A DNA stretch of 64,000 nt from Bactrocera neohumeralis (GCF_024586455.1 NC_065923.1:41030370-41094369), one strand, 5' to 3'. Numbered from the stretch's first letter, positions 11,480 through 23,323 are shown. The notes: generated by a model not told the origin, from the letters alone. Program-made: numbers and translations.

Positions 11480-11870
11480 TTTTGTGTTACAAAGACCGCA
11501 GCAATCATAATACATATACCCTGTTCTGGATATAATGAGGGGATTTATATTTCGCCAAAATTACGTTTTTAATACAATTGAGAAGTTGGAAAAGTGATGT
11601 AAAGCGAGACATAGCCAATTTGAGGAATGTAGTTTTGAGAATGCCGCGAAATAAACTGATTAACTACATTCGCTAATGACGGCTACACTTTAGAAGTCTG
11701 TAACTTCAAAAAATATTTGAAATATAAATTTAAAATATTTGTATGATATTATGCACAGTTCAGGTAGTGGGAGATTCCAGGAAAATTGTATAGTAAAAAA
11801 ATTAAGTTTCCTCAAAGACAAGTGGTTTAGAGCTACTTTTAATACCATTTTTTGAAATCATTATACCTTG
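11480..11870. other. possible 5' part of a Tc1-like relic
   Basis: The region precedes a recognisable Tc1 C-terminus and reads on the same strand. Its own translations are too broken to assign blocks with confidence. Confidence 0.3.
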
Positions 11871-12390
11871 CTGATGGAATAATGAATGCACAAAAATATG
11901 CGCCAGTGGGTAAAAATTTTTAGTATCCGCAATTGAAGAGTATTATTCTTATAGGGATCGCCAGTATGACTCAGCGCCATAGCTTCGTGCAAAATGGCTA
12001 AGTTTTGATGGAAGCAAATATTGTATAAAACATCTGTACAATGATGATTCTATTCAGCGCGAATTTTTATTTTTACTTGGCGTGGTGTTGTGTTGAACGA
12101 CCTATGGATTCAAGGCTTTGATTGGCCTGGAAACTCACTCGATTTAAACTCTGAGCTCTTATGGTACATAATAAAGTTTTAAGTTACTAAAAGGCAACCA
12201 ACAAATAAAAGTAAAATGATAAAGATTTTAGAACTGGTTTGGTATGAAAATGCTAATAGACTGTTACTGAGAGCACTATTGAGAAGTCTATATTTCTACC
12301 GTTAGTGGTGAGAATGATTTAATTGCTTTAAATTAACTTCATATTATTATTTTTTAATTCATTTTATGATTACACATATTTGTTAGTTTT
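11871..12390 (+). pseudogene. Tc1-like transposase C-terminal relic
   Basis: Plus-strand frames give LDLNSELLWYIIKF at the position of the family's catalytic block SPDLNPIENLWY, preceded by DWPGNSLD and followed by VTKRQPTNKSKMIKIL. Relative to the Tc1 consensus the P and the IEN are altered, so the catalytic Glu context is damaged. Frameshifts interrupt the rest. The 5' half is not recognisable. Confidence 0.6.
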
Positions 12391-13670
12391 TTTTTAATAA
12401 ATTGGCTATTTCTTCCAAAAACCATTTTCGAGAAAAGTTTTTGCGGATAACTATGTGGTCAAACAAATAAAAACAGCCCTAATATTCTCACATTGTACAC
12501 AAATCGCTCATTTGAACTTATTTCAATTATATGTGTGTGTTCCTCAAATTAGCGATTGCTGTAATTGTTTAAAAGTTTTTAGCGGGGATTTTCTTCAATC
12601 AAATCTAGTAGATCAAGATACAAATAAGTCTCACAAATTCCACTTTTGTGGTATTACTTATTTAAGAAAGACTTAAAACTGTTACTTTAATACATACGTT
12701 TGACTTTAAGTTGCGATGATTATTTTACTCAAATTTGAATCCGGAACAATGTTCGCGCATTGCTTCGTCTAATGCTTATATTGAGAAAAAATATTGTTTG
12801 AATGGTGCTTTCTTCGTTGTTTCAAGTCTATCAAGGCAATAATATATGTAGTAGATAACACTACACGTCTAATCAGATGACAGTAATGATTATTATAGTT
12901 TTTCGAAATTTTAAAATTAAGTTGAATCGTTTGTCAAAGCGATGTGCGATCATAAAAACCATAAATTATTTTTTCTTAAAGTGAATAATCATTAAAATAA
13001 ATATATCGAGAATTTTGTCAAATATAACGAGAATTTTGTCTATATATTATCAATATATGTACATTATTTGCATTATTAACCACCAAATATTTATGTATGT
13101 ACGTACTAAAATTTGGCTTGGCCTAATTTATACCAGTTTATAAACTAACTGTGCATCTTCATTGACGCGTTGACATCTTTATTAAAGCTCCTAAAAGTAT
13201 GTGAAGTTTGTCAATCGATAAATCTAAATGCGTGTTTCTGCACACATGCACTTGCTGATGAGTGGGTTTGTGGGTATAAATATTTCATTGCGCTTTGAGT
13301 TTTATAATCTTTTAACGCTGAACAGGGTAAATTTAGGGAAGGAAGTTAGTAACAAATAGAAGGAGAGGATGTATATTTTTTTTATATGTATATGTAAATG
13401 ATGAAGGTCAAGGTCCTTAATCACCGATTAAAGCCATGTGTCCATCTGTGTAAACGCGCACTTGTCTCTCAGTTTTTGAGATGTCGATTTGAAATTTAGC
13501 GCGCGTCCTTCTCTTTTGAAGAAGCGCTCATTTATCGGTATTTGTAAGCAAATATATTTTAAATATTAGTGAAATCGGCTCATAAAACTTTGAATGCATT
13601 TTTCTCAAAACTCAGATGTCAGAGTTGCCGAGGAAAATTTCCACGAAACGGCTGGGCTGAATTACAAACG
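12391..13670. other. no recognised feature
   Basis: AT-rich DNA of about 1.3 kb, including runs of ATATATTATCAATATATG around 13040. No supported gene. Confidence 0.4.
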
Positions 13671-13674
13671 ATAT

Positions 13675-14240
13675 TTATACCCTGAACAGGGTATATTAAG
13701 TTTGTCACGATGTTTGTAAATAATCAGTATGTTGAGCTGAGTCGATTTAACCATCTCCGTCTGTCTGTCTGTCCGTCCGTCCCTCCGTCCGTCTGTATAT
13801 ATACGAACTAGTCCCTCAGTTTTTAAGATATCCTTTTTAAATTTTGCAAACGTCATTTTCTCTTCAAGAAGCTGCTCATTTGTCGGAACGGTCGATATCG
13901 GACCACTATAACATATAGCTGCTATATAAACTGAACGATCGGAATCAAGTTCTTGTATGGAAAACTTTCACATTTGACAATGTATCTTCACCAAATTTGG
14001 TATAGATTATTTTCTAAGGCAACAATGTAATCTCCGATAAAATTGTTCAGATCGGATTACTATAGCATATAGCTTCCACGATACAAACTGAACACTTAGA
14101 TTATTTTCTAAAAGAAATGCATTACTACAGCATATAGCTTCCATACAAACTGAACACTTAGTTACTAAAAGAAATGCACCTGTGAAGGGTATATTAGCTT
14201 CGGTGCAGCCGAAGTTAACGTTTTTCCTTGTTTTAGATAT
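13675..14240 (+). repeat. DINE-1/mini-me-like repeat family A, near full copy
   Basis: The left end is the palindrome ATACCCTGAACAGGGTAT. A GTCY microsatellite (GTCTGTCTGTCTGTCCGTCC) follows at about 13757-13795. Then come repeated blocks of the type 'GGTCGATATCGGACCACTAT..CATATAGCTGCTAT' and 'GATCGGAATCAAGTTCTTGT'. The right end has a hairpin, CTTCGG/CCGAAG at 14198-14214, followed by TTAACGTTTTTCCTTGTTTT. It encodes no protein. The features fit a non-autonomous Helentron-like element; that placement is inference. Confidence 0.65.
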
Positions 14241-14339
14241 ATTTTTCAAAAAGTGATCGAAATAAGATTATTGTTAATAATTTTGGAGATTTAAGTTACT
14301 TTGAAGTGTAAATTAAAAAAAAAAAACATTTTTTTGGGA

Positions 14340-15010
14340 AGCCGACGTTTTGTCAAAAATCAAAATTTTGACTAGTTCTTCGAACATTATTTTTTTTATA
14401 AAAAGTAATTTTTTTTTGATTTTTGAAAATTTTCGATTCCATGTTTGTTTCAATTGCATGCACACCACACAGATTTAACGTGCTTGAAGATTGTCTTGTA
14501 AAATGGGTGATGGAACTCCAGAAAATTTTCCAACCATATCGTTGTAGAGCCTGCACAAGTCCATAGCGATATTACAATCTCGAAGCACTTCTTTGGTTGT
14601 CTATGCGATTTCATTTCCTCCTTTCTTCGGAAAATCGACAAGTTTAAAGAAGCTTTCACGAACCTCTCATTTTGAATCGGGTTTTAAAATGTAGCGAAGT
14701 ATGAAGACTTTTTCGATGTAGATGACACCATCTACAGATGATTGAGTAATATCTGGCGTTTCTGACATCATCAAGCATGGAAAGAACAAGACAACGTCTA
14801 GAACGGTAGTGAGAATTGCAATCCATTTGTTTCTTTTTGAAAGTTTAGCATTGTTGACTGAGCGATGGGACATCCTGCTGATAGCAACGGTAGTCATTGT
14901 TGATAACCGTTATACGGTCTTCATTAATTGCTTTTTCATTGAAAGTCATATGAAAGCCATAGAAATTACGAACGAAAAGTTCGAACAAAATCCGAACTGA
15001 TGACCTAAGA
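14340..15010 (-). pseudogene. hAT transposase relic (ZMYM1-like, DUF4371 region)
   Basis: Minus-strand frames contain MSETPDITQSSVDG, corresponding to the STPD(I/A)SH.DQ motif that carries the first catalytic Asp in ZMYM1-like hAT proteins. They also contain an LRYI/ESFFKLVDF segment and SLNLCGVHAIETN, matching the family's H.LNLCGVHA block. The order is correct, but stops and frame changes separate the blocks. No terminal repeats were found. Confidence 0.6.
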
Positions 15011-16614
15011 GAGAAGTACTAGAAGATATTTCACTATTCATTGACTAGAATGAAGTTGCGCGAGGGTCATTCTATATTCGCGTGGAAACTCAAGCTCTTC
15101 TTCTGCTATTGGTGGTGGTTGGACGCCAGTCAACCAGTCATCGAAAGGAAGATACTGAAGGTATTTATGGTTCCACTATGAATAGTGTTCGTTAGATGTG
15201 TGAAGCCAGTTCCTATAGAGGGGTTCACTGTCGAAGCTCTCTGTTTAAATGTTCAATAAGAGACATCAAAAGACTTTCTGTTCTTTCATGGAGTTCTGTA
15301 TTCTGACGAGTCTGTAGCTTCATCGTCTGCATCAAACTACATCCAGGCGACCATACTAGTAGTTTATGACCGACCAACATATTGGCTTGTAAGTAGCCAA
15401 CCACGCTTTGGCTCTGTACTTTGGAAATAATAACGTTTATATGCGACTACCGGTTTATCAACCAAAAAATTTGACGAATTACCTACATATGTAAGTGATT
15501 ACAGTGATTACAACAAGAAACGGCTAAAGTTTTGTTACTCATTACTTGAAAAGAAAAAGTCAATTATAGAACGAACATATTTCTTTTTCGAGATATATGG
15601 AGACCTAGTGTCAATTTCAAACTGTCATAAATATAAAAGTTCAGTTTAATTTAATTATAATTGACTGTAAATGTTTTTTCTCATAGAATCATAAGCTATA
15701 ATGCTTCATAATCCACTTCCAATAGCTTACAAAGAGTCTAAGTTTATTTAGTTTTCTTAATTATACTTTAATTTAATATTGTAAATGCGACTTTTAAATT
15801 AACGAAAGCAAAGACTGGTTTGTGTGTTTAAATTTAATTAAAAAGTGCAGCGTGAAAAACTCCGCCCCAATGATTTCTGGTTAAGCTGAACCCTGGTATT
15901 ACATGTGCGTGCACTGTCAGTCATTAAATTCAACTGCAAATTTCAATGAAACACGAGCTTGCACAGCATACAAATTAAGGCGAGGCGTACTCACACACAC
16001 ACACACATCTTAATGGCTAGCTACCGAAACAAAAACAGCACAGAAGCATTTAAAGCAGGTGTAAATAATGTTTTCGGAGCCTCATAAATCGAGCGAAGAG
16101 AGCTGAGAAGTGTGAAGCAGCTTTAAAATGAAGGCATCAACAGAAAAGCGGCATAAATGTGCTGTTAACAAGTGCAGGTCTATGTGTATGTGTGTGCGTG
16201 TCCACATTAAATTTGATACTTTGGAATTACATAAGAGCCTATACAAATCAGTCTAGGGCGCTGCCAGACAGACAACGGTGTAATGCATATTTTTAACTTT
16301 CTCATTCTTTGCCTACAATTTTTAAGCCATTTGTAAAACGATACGCGCCGTAGAATATAGAAATACAGAAATAGCTAAGTATGTATACATAAAGGTGTGT
16401 GAGTATTTTCTTCTTAGGAAATTCTCGTTTACTTTCATGCTAAATTATTTTAACAGCTAACTACGGTATCCACTAATGAGGCTGGCAGGCATGTTGTAAA
16501 CGCGAAATGCAACACCGCACTCTCGCAAATAAGTGTATCAGTGCAGGAAACCCTTTTTGAGGGAAAACGAGAAACGAATTGTGGCTGATTGTGAAGCGGA
16601 ACTTGAAAACACGA
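15011..16614. other. no recognised gene
   Basis: About 1.6 kb. The first 450 bp may be the upstream part of the hAT relic but give no motif. The remainder has a short (CA)n run at 15990-16006 and otherwise looks like ordinary intergenic DNA. Confidence 0.35.
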
Positions 16615-17265
16615 AAAAAACGTTAACTTAAGTTACACCGAAACTAATACTCGTATATATAGTAGTAGTATAAAAAAATTGCTTAAAAAACACGATTTTG
16701 GCGCTCAGTTTGTATGGCAGCTATATGCTATAGTGATCCAATCTGAACAATTGCTTTGCAGTTTGCACATTTGTCTTGAATAATAACACTTGTCGAAGTC
16801 TTGAAGATATCTCGCTTTTCCGATCGTTCAGTTTGTATGACAGCTATATAATACAGTGGTCCGATCAAACAGCTTCTGCGGTGATTACACTGATATCTTG
16901 GCCCATATCGTAAGCTATGCTCAATTTTGTGCAGATATCTCATCAAATACAAAATGTTTCCATACAAGAAATATGCCAGCTACATGCTATTATGATCCAA
17001 TATCGGCGGTTTCGGCAAATGAGAATCTTCCTGGAGAGAAAATTATGTGTGGAAAGTTTCAGATTGATATCTCAAAAGCCGGCGGACTAGAAGGCGTATA
17101 TACAAACATACGGACAGGCAGACAGACGACCATGGCTAAATTGATTTAGCTCGTCAGGCTGTCGTCGTCCATATAAATTTTATATTTTCTCCGACGTTTC
17201 CTTCTGAGTATTATAAACTTCGAGGCAAACTTAATATAGCCTGTACAGGTTATAATTAAGGAAAC
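16615..17265 (-). repeat. DINE-like repeat family A, inverted copy
   Basis: In reverse orientation it runs from a TATAACCTGTACAGGCTATATT palindrome-like end near 17232-17256, through GGCAGACAGACGACCATGGC and the 'CCGATATTGGATCATAATAGCATG' blocks, to a decayed hairpin end, CGTTAACTTAAGTTACACCG, near 16620. It has the same block order as 13675-14240. Confidence 0.6.
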
Positions 17266-17329
17266 AAAGTTCGGTTAGATACACCAGTTATATATCCATA
17301 TAGCTGAAAGTGACCGTGAAAAACGCTTA

Positions 17330-17770
17330 TCCTAAGGAAATGTAAAAAAATCCCAAGGGGTTAATTTTAGATGTTACGAAAGATGTTGAAGAAAGGTTCC
17401 AGATAACCATTTGCAGTGGCAGCGTGTGCAAAATATTTAAAACAACTGGTTGTCAAAGACCAGGCGCACGGAAGAAGCCATTTATATCATTAAAGAACAG
17501 GTCGGCAGAGTTTTGGAAACGGGTTTTTCTCAGATAAAAGCAAATTTTGCATATTTGAAATAAAAGAACAGAAGCTTGTTTGAAGAAAACCTGGTACTGC
17601 ACTTAATAAAAAAAATAAAAATAAACAGCAAAACACGATGGTGGTAATATGTTGTGGCGGTTGATATCTATATCTGGTTATTTCGGTTCCCCGAAAATAA
17701 AAAAGACACGATGTTTCAAGGTCAGTCATGCAAAAGCAAAATGGCGGATAAAAGATGCCACTATCTTATC
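17330..17770 (+). pseudogene. Tc1-like transposase relic
   Basis: Shifted plus frames show VCKIFKTTGCQRPGARKKPF, then a SDKSKFCIFEIKEQKLV-type block. The block matches the Tc1 first catalytic motif SDESKF.IFG with the Asp retained. It is followed by RKPGTAL and MVVICCGG in place of GGGVMVWG. The C-terminal half is absent and at least three frame changes are needed. Confidence 0.65.
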
Positions 17771-18540
17771 TTCGTCAATCCAATCTTGACAGTTAGCGTG
17801 GGACAAAATTTTCAGCATGCAGGCCTATTGAGCAATGACCGGTAAGATCTTCTACGATTGCTGTAAGTTGAACCTTACTAAAAGCAAGTATAATAGTGAG
17901 TGAAAGTTCCGTGCTTATGCAGAAGGACCAGCGTCTGTCACGCTCAGATGAAGTTCAGAGGTCCAGCGACGATAGAGGGCAACAACGTTCTCAATCCGAC
18001 GCAATCGGGACAAGGTAATATTATAAAAAAAAATGAATTTGTCTTATGACCGTAACCAATTTGTACCGCCTATTATAACCTAGACTACTTTAAAGACAGT
18101 AATTATTATTAAAATAGTTAGGGACCTTTAGCATAGATGGAAATCAAGAAACTATTATGAAATTTAATAGCATTTGTCAATGCTTGGAAAAATTTCTCAT
18201 CTGAGACACTTAGCTTTCTGGTGTTAATAACCAGGGTCGTCGTGTAACCAGGTGGGATCAACACAAGCCGAGTTATCCAAACAAACTAAAACTGTTACAT
18301 TAACTTAGTGACGACTTAGTAAACAAAATTAAAAAGGCTTTTATTGGTTTTTGAGTCAATTTACCACTGTTCTCCACTGATTTTTATTTTTGTTTCTTAA
18401 CCTCCTTTTATAGGCTAACCCAAAAAACAGCCTCCTCCTACTGCAGTAAATTACATCAAACACTACCTAACTACACCGCAATGAATATAAGAAATGAATC
18501 TATGACAGAACAAATGTTTCGGGGCTATTTTATATAATCA
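17771..18540. other. no recognised feature before cuticle gene 1
   Basis: AT-rich sequence on the 3' side of cuticle gene 1. Possible polyadenylation signals for that gene lie near the right edge (TTTATT at 18551-18556). Confidence 0.4.
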
Positions 18541-18630
18541 ACAGATTCACTTTATTCCGCTTCGCAACATTTAGCGTATCACTTTTAGAAAATAGAATTC
18601 TCGTTAACTAAGTATCACAAAATTTCCTAT

Positions 18631-19026
18631 CTATTTGCGTAACACAGCGACCGCGGGCGCTGGGGCAGCAACTACTGGAGCGGCAGCATAGGCAGCTGGG
18701 AAAGCGGCCGAGTGGGCGATCGAGTGAGCGGAGTAGCTGCTGGCGTATGGTGCGACGTAACCAGCATATCCTGCGGTGTAGGCGAGGGGAGCTGAGTAAG
18801 CAGCGGCGACTGGAGCGGCATAGGCAGCAGCAACTGGGGCAGCAGCTAAAGGAGCGGAGTAAGCCAAAGGAGCAGCCAACAAACCGGGTTTAGCAGCACC
18901 GAAGGCAACAGCGAAGAGGGCTAGGAAGCAGACAGCGAACTAAAGAAAAAAGGAATATACGATTTTTCATTATAAAAAATCTCAGAGTTTTCACATCTCA
19001 ACTACACGACTTACCAATTTGAACAT
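18631..19026 (-). CDS. cuticular protein, Ala/Pro/Tyr-rich, array gene 1
   Basis: Two coding exons: 19026-19015 (MFKL) and 18939-18631, with a GTAAGT...TTTAG phase-0 intron of 75 nt, giving 106 residues. Residues 1 to about 18 are a hydrophobic signal peptide (MFKLFAVCFLALFAVAFG), so the product should be secreted by epidermal cells. The mature part is built of AAP, AAY and SAPL units around the family core YTAGYAGYVAPYASSYSAHS and ends APAVAVLRK. It has no cysteine and no Rebers-Riddiford chitin-binding motif. This is the pattern of low-complexity structural cuticle proteins (825-Oak-like in Drosophila). Its tail lacks about six residues present in gene 2. TATA lies at 19109-19116 and an AATAAA complement at 18551-18556. 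The family call is firm; the exact cuticle stage is not knowable here. Confidence 0.85.
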
Positions 19027-19108
19027 GTTGATAATTTTTGCTGAAGATTGGACTTCTTTGGAGTTGAAGTGGTAAGTGAGTTTTGATATGCGTTATGCAG
19101 ACTACTTG

Positions 19109-19116
19109 CTTTTATA
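19109..19116 (-). promoter_or_regulatory. TATA box of cuticle gene 1
   Basis: CTTTTATA on the plus strand (TATAAAAG on the coding strand), 83 bp before the ATG. The same spacing recurs in the sister genes. Confidence 0.7.
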
Positions 19117-19119
19117 TGA

Positions 19120-19894
19120 AGTTCACTTTGCAAAACAAACTACCATCTTTGTCTTATTCGCACACATAGCACGCCCAACTGAACCTTGAAGTGTCCAAAA
19201 CTAACGGGTTTGCAATATTAATTGAATGCGTCATTGTTTGCTATTGACTTTGATTTTCAATTGCTGAGGAAGTCCCCAAAGCGTGTGTGTGTGTTTATAA
19301 CTGTAAATATTGTTGTTCATTATTGACTTTGACGATGCAAATATTTGTAGCAATGAAATTTGCATGCGCTAAGGCCGCATAAAACCAGACACCTTGTTTC
19401 TTACGTTAAGTGAGTGCTCGTCTTTCAACGAACATGCTTCAAAATTTCAGTGGGGCAAATGGGGAAAGTATGTTCTTTGAAAACCCAGGAACGGAAAACC
19501 TTATTGACTGACTTCAAAGGCTTTTGGATAACAATTGATTATGACATTGAAGTCAAGAAATTGAAGAAATTCTCAAAGGATTCTAAAAACTTTGGCCCAC
19601 ATCGTTTTGTTTTGTAAAAATTTTCTAATCTATAAACGAACTGACTACATTACTCGTATTATACATTGCAATAAAGTATGTCAATCGCACGGTTAGGATT
19701 TATAATGGGTTTTTACAACTTAGTAGGATTTGATATGAAAAGGTCGATTTAAAATTTTCCCATCATGATATTAAACTGTGTAAAGACAACTATGTTTAAT
19801 GCAATAATCTTCATATTTCAAGTAAACGTTTATTTTCCCAACCAAAAACTATTTCTGGATCCGCTCCTGCCTTAACTATGTATATATATAAAAG
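19120..19894. other. upstream region of gene 1, otherwise unassigned
   Basis: Around 19205-19260 lies a diverged relative of the block shared by the other array genes: TTTGCAATATTAATTGAATG, then GCGTCATTGTTTGC, then TATTGACTTTGATTTT. A short (GT)n run is at 19283-19294. No gene is seen. Confidence 0.45.
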
Positions 19895-21085
19895 GGGGAG
19901 GCCAGTAGAGGTACTTTTTCAAATACTGAAGCCGCTCGACCTTCCCAAGCGACATCGCCTTGCGCCCAATGGGCTATTGAAAAGATCCGGCGTTTTCGAG
20001 CCAAATTTTGTTCAGCGATGAGGCCCATTTAAGAGGAAGAGCAATCTGAAGAGACTCAACAGTTGTAATTTCATTCAGAAAAAAACGGTTTGCTGTGGTT
20101 TGTAGACCGATGGAGTCATCGGTCCATATTCCAGCAAAAATGTTGCCTGTGAGTAATTAATCGTCAATAGCGACCGTTATCGCGCCATGATAACCTACTA
20201 TTTAATGCCTGAAATTTAAGCTCGTTATCTCGGCGATATTTGATTTCAACAAGACCGCGTCACTTCTTACACATTGCATCAATCAATGCATTTATTGTGA
20301 GAACACTTCAGGGTGCAGATAATTTTTCGTTTTTGTCCCGTCGATTGGCCACCAAAATCGTGTGATATCACATCGTTAGTGCTATTAGTGACATCTATGC
20401 TAAATTTCACGTCAAAATATTCATTAGTATTTGAGATACGCGTCGTTTTGTGAGGCTCTAAAAGTGAATCCTTCGATTTTTACTATGTCTGAATTTATTG
20501 AACAAAGAAGTGCGATAATCCATCTCATACAGCATTGGTTATTCGTGTTCATTTCGCAACATTTTCAACTATTATCGTGCCGCAACCATCGCATTCGCCT
20601 GATTTACCTTCGTGTAACTTCTGGCTATTCAGCAAATTCACATGACCACTCCGAGCACACCGTTTTGACTCAATTAAGGATATAAAAGCTGAATCGAAGA
20701 AGGCTCTGATGGCCATCACGACGGAGGATTTTTCCATGATTACTTTGAAGGAGATGAAATGAGCAAAATTCACCCTTCAATTTGATCACGGTAGTACATA
20801 TGTAAAGTCTAAAGTCTATGCGGACAATCCATTTCGGTTCAGGCCTTGGAGCAAAACATCACGTGTAATTCGCCAGTTACCAATGGAAATATTCGAACGA
20901 GTTATCGAAAATTTGACTCAACGAATAGACCATCTGAAACGTAGCCGCGGCCAAAGGTTTGAAAGAGACAATCTTCAAAAAATTAATGCCAATAAAGAAA
21001 AGAATGTTCTTTCGAATGATAGTAAACATTGCCATTAAATTTGAAATTTTGTGTGTTTTTTCTTAAAAAAATTCGAATAGCTCTA
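19895..21085 (+). pseudogene. mariner-like element M1 copy, split by a mariner MITE
   Basis: The left end reads CCAGTAGAGGTACTTTTTC near 19912, matching the 11430 end of the minus-strand copy. Broken frames give KDPAFSSQILFSDEAHL (first catalytic Asp in SDEAH), EEEQSEETQQL, VDRWSH and DWPPKSCDITSL. The reading then stops at about 20385. After the inserted MITE (to 20794) it resumes with VYADNPFRFRPWSKT, VIRQLPMEIFERVIENLTQR and a terminal KNVLSNDSKHCH. The 3' non-coding end near 21000-21080 matches 10440-10520 inverted. The transposase is dead. Confidence 0.7.
20386..20794 (+). mobile_element. deletion derivative of a mariner (MITE-like), inserted in M1
   Basis: It begins near TTAGTGACATCTATGC and contains AAAATATTCATTAGT-TTGAGATACG as in the longer mariner at 25213. 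It includes ATGTCTGAATTTATTGAACA and jumps directly to CCGCAACCATCGCATTCGCC (the PPYSPDL region). It ends CAATTTGATCACGGTAG followed by TA. The right terminus equals that of the element at 30331-30816. The left terminal repeat is missing or unrecognisable. Confidence 0.6.
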
Positions 21086-21738
21086 AAGGGATCAGCCTTT
21101 AAAAGATCTTGATGATGAGACGAGTTGAATGAAATATCGGGATGAATTTTCGTACAAGTGTTCCCTGCCACACATGTGAGTTTGGTATTGGAGATAACAG
21201 AATCTTTCATTATCACGTCTAGTGCTATTACTAAACATGAAGACCAAAAACATGTAAATTGTTACAGGGGATACTGTGCGATGAGAATTTTGCAAAAGTG
21301 GATATGGCGCCGCCCAATTAATAGGTTCATATGTACATATCTAACAAACCACTAAAGCTATATTGACCACGCTTACTGAGGTGGAATCGTTTTGACAACT
21401 CCACCCACTCCCCATATACCGGCTAAGTTTAAAACTGCTTTCACGTCTACATATATGGTACGGAGAGGCTTCAGAGGAGCCTGTTTCAAAATTGGACAAT
21501 GGATATATGTAGCATTGCCGACCTTTAGGAAACATACCATACCTTAGGCACTACTCAAACAATTTTAACTAAATTTACTGTGTAATAATATAAGGACATT
21601 CCTATCTTACGATATTATAATGAGTGAAATCGACCTATAATCATGTTTACTCTCATACATATAAAAAATCTAAATTCCATTCTTTTAAATTTAAGTAAAA
21701 GTTATAATCAACTCTGACATAGTATAGTATTATAGTTA
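21086..21738. other. no recognised feature
   Basis: AT-rich DNA between two transposons. The stretch 21355-21540 faintly resembles repeat-B wording but is too diverged to assign. Confidence 0.35.
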
Positions 21739-21740
21739 TA

Positions 21741-23321
21741 CACTTTGCGTCATCAGGTTAGCACATCTTCATCAGCCGAATATGAATATGCTTCTGTTTT
21801 TGTTGTTGTTAACAACTGCTATTTTATTGTTTTCTATTTCTTTCATCTGTGTATGCACTATCACTGGCAAAGAGAACATATTAATGTCCCGTTATTTGAT
21901 TTTTGTTATTTTCTTCTATTTTTAATCGGAAAATGACGCAATTTTTGCATCATCAAGTTAGCACATGCAATTTGTCTTTCAGTTATCTTCGGAAGTTGAA
22001 TACTGAGTGACACCAAATTTTTTGTACTGCTCACGTGCTCTATTTTCATTAATATGGGTAAAAGAAAAGCGTTATCGATTGAAGAGAAAGAAAAAATCGA
22101 AGCCTTTGACGAGTTAAAGCTTTCAACTGAAATATCGAAAAAAACCGGCAGGAGTCGAAAAGTTATATACAATTTCTTACGTAATAAGTCGGGATATGGT
22201 CGAAATAATAAAGGCGGTAATAATAAAGTGCTTTCCGATATTGATAAGAGAGCGATTTTGAGAGAAGTATCCAACTCTCACGAGTCGACCGCAAAGATCA
22301 GGACAAATGTTGGCGTAAAAGCAAGTTTATCTACTATTCAAAGAGTTATAAAGAATGCTTACACTTGAAGAGACTGAAACTACAGAAAAAACCACCACTT
22401 AACGATGCACGAAAGGAATTACGACTAAATTTCTCACGAGAACACATGGCCTGGAAGTCTGATTGGGCCTATGTTGTCTTTTCATTATTACTTCCATGAT
22501 CTTCGGAAGGAGGAACATCATTTGGATCGACTTCATAGTCGTGTGGGCGGAGTAATGGTGTGGGGAGCCATCTCCTACTATGGTACGTGCGACCTGCAAT
22601 TTTTAAACACGAATATGAATGCAAATACATATAAAAACGTACTCGAAATTGCTTTTGCCCATTTTAAAAGTTTGTTTGGAAATGTACCATGGCGCTTCCA
22701 ACACGACAATGCTCCAATCCACACTGCCCTGATGATTAAGTCTTGGATTAAAGCACAAAATGTCGATTTATTACAGTGGCCGCCTTACTCACCGGACTTA
22801 AATATAATCGAAAACGTGTGGGGGTGGCTGGCTCGCAAAGTTTACGAGTCCGGTAGACAATATTCCACCAAAGAGGAATTAATTGATGGCATTAAAAGTG
22901 CATGGTCAGCTATTTCTTTGAACTATATTGGGAAGTTATACGAATCGCTTCCAAACCGCATCTTCGAAATCATTCTCAACAAGGGAGGATCGACTCATTA
23001 TTAAAACTATTAAAAAATACGTAAATTATTTAATATATAAGTTTAGAAATAAGTTCTCATCTGAAAAGGTTAAAGAAATTTAAAAGAAGTGATGTGTGCT
23101 AACCTGATGACCTAAATGAAATTGTTAATTTTTTGGTTGATTTGAAAAATAAATTAAAAAAAAAAATGATAAATAGAGAATCATTAATTTTTGTTTTATT
23201 TAGTAGAAAATTTATTTGTTTATAACCACTAAAACAATTAGAGCTTTAGCTTCTTTAGTTTTAAATTAAATTTGCCAAAACTAGTAAAACCAGCGGTGTG
23301 CTAACCTGATGACGCGCAGTG
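21741..23321 (+). mobile_element. Tc3-like DNA transposon with double terminal sites
   Basis: The element is 1581 bp, flanked by TA at 21739-21740 and 23322-23323. The outer ends are CACTTTGCGTCATCAGGTTA and its inverted partner TAACCTGATGACGCGCAGTG. A second copy of the binding word sits 200 bp inside each end (21947-21965 and 23095-23110), the IR/DR layout known from Tc3-type elements. It carries one transposase gene, now broken. Being bounded on both sides, it looks like a single insertion event. Confidence 0.85.
22054..23004 (+). pseudogene. Tc3-like transposase, frameshifted, first catalytic Asp deleted
   Basis: Part 1 (22054-22368) starts MGKRKALSIEEKEKIEAFDE and holds a bipartite helix-turn-helix (STEISKKTGRSRKVIYNFLR) for binding the terminal sites. 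Near 22367 the frame shifts. The middle frame gives LKRLKLQKKPPLNDARKEL and HMAWKSDWAYVVFS. A second shift near 22480 joins this directly to FHYYFHDLRKEEHH, so the usual SDEKKFNLDGPDG segment with the first catalytic Asp is gone. The rest (to 23004) keeps GGVMVWGAISYYG, FQHDNAPIHTA (second Asp) and WPPYSPDLNIIENVW (catalytic Glu). Two lesions and a lost catalytic residue mean no active enzyme. Its ends could still be recognised by a related transposase elsewhere. Confidence 0.85.
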
Positions 23322-23323
23322 TA

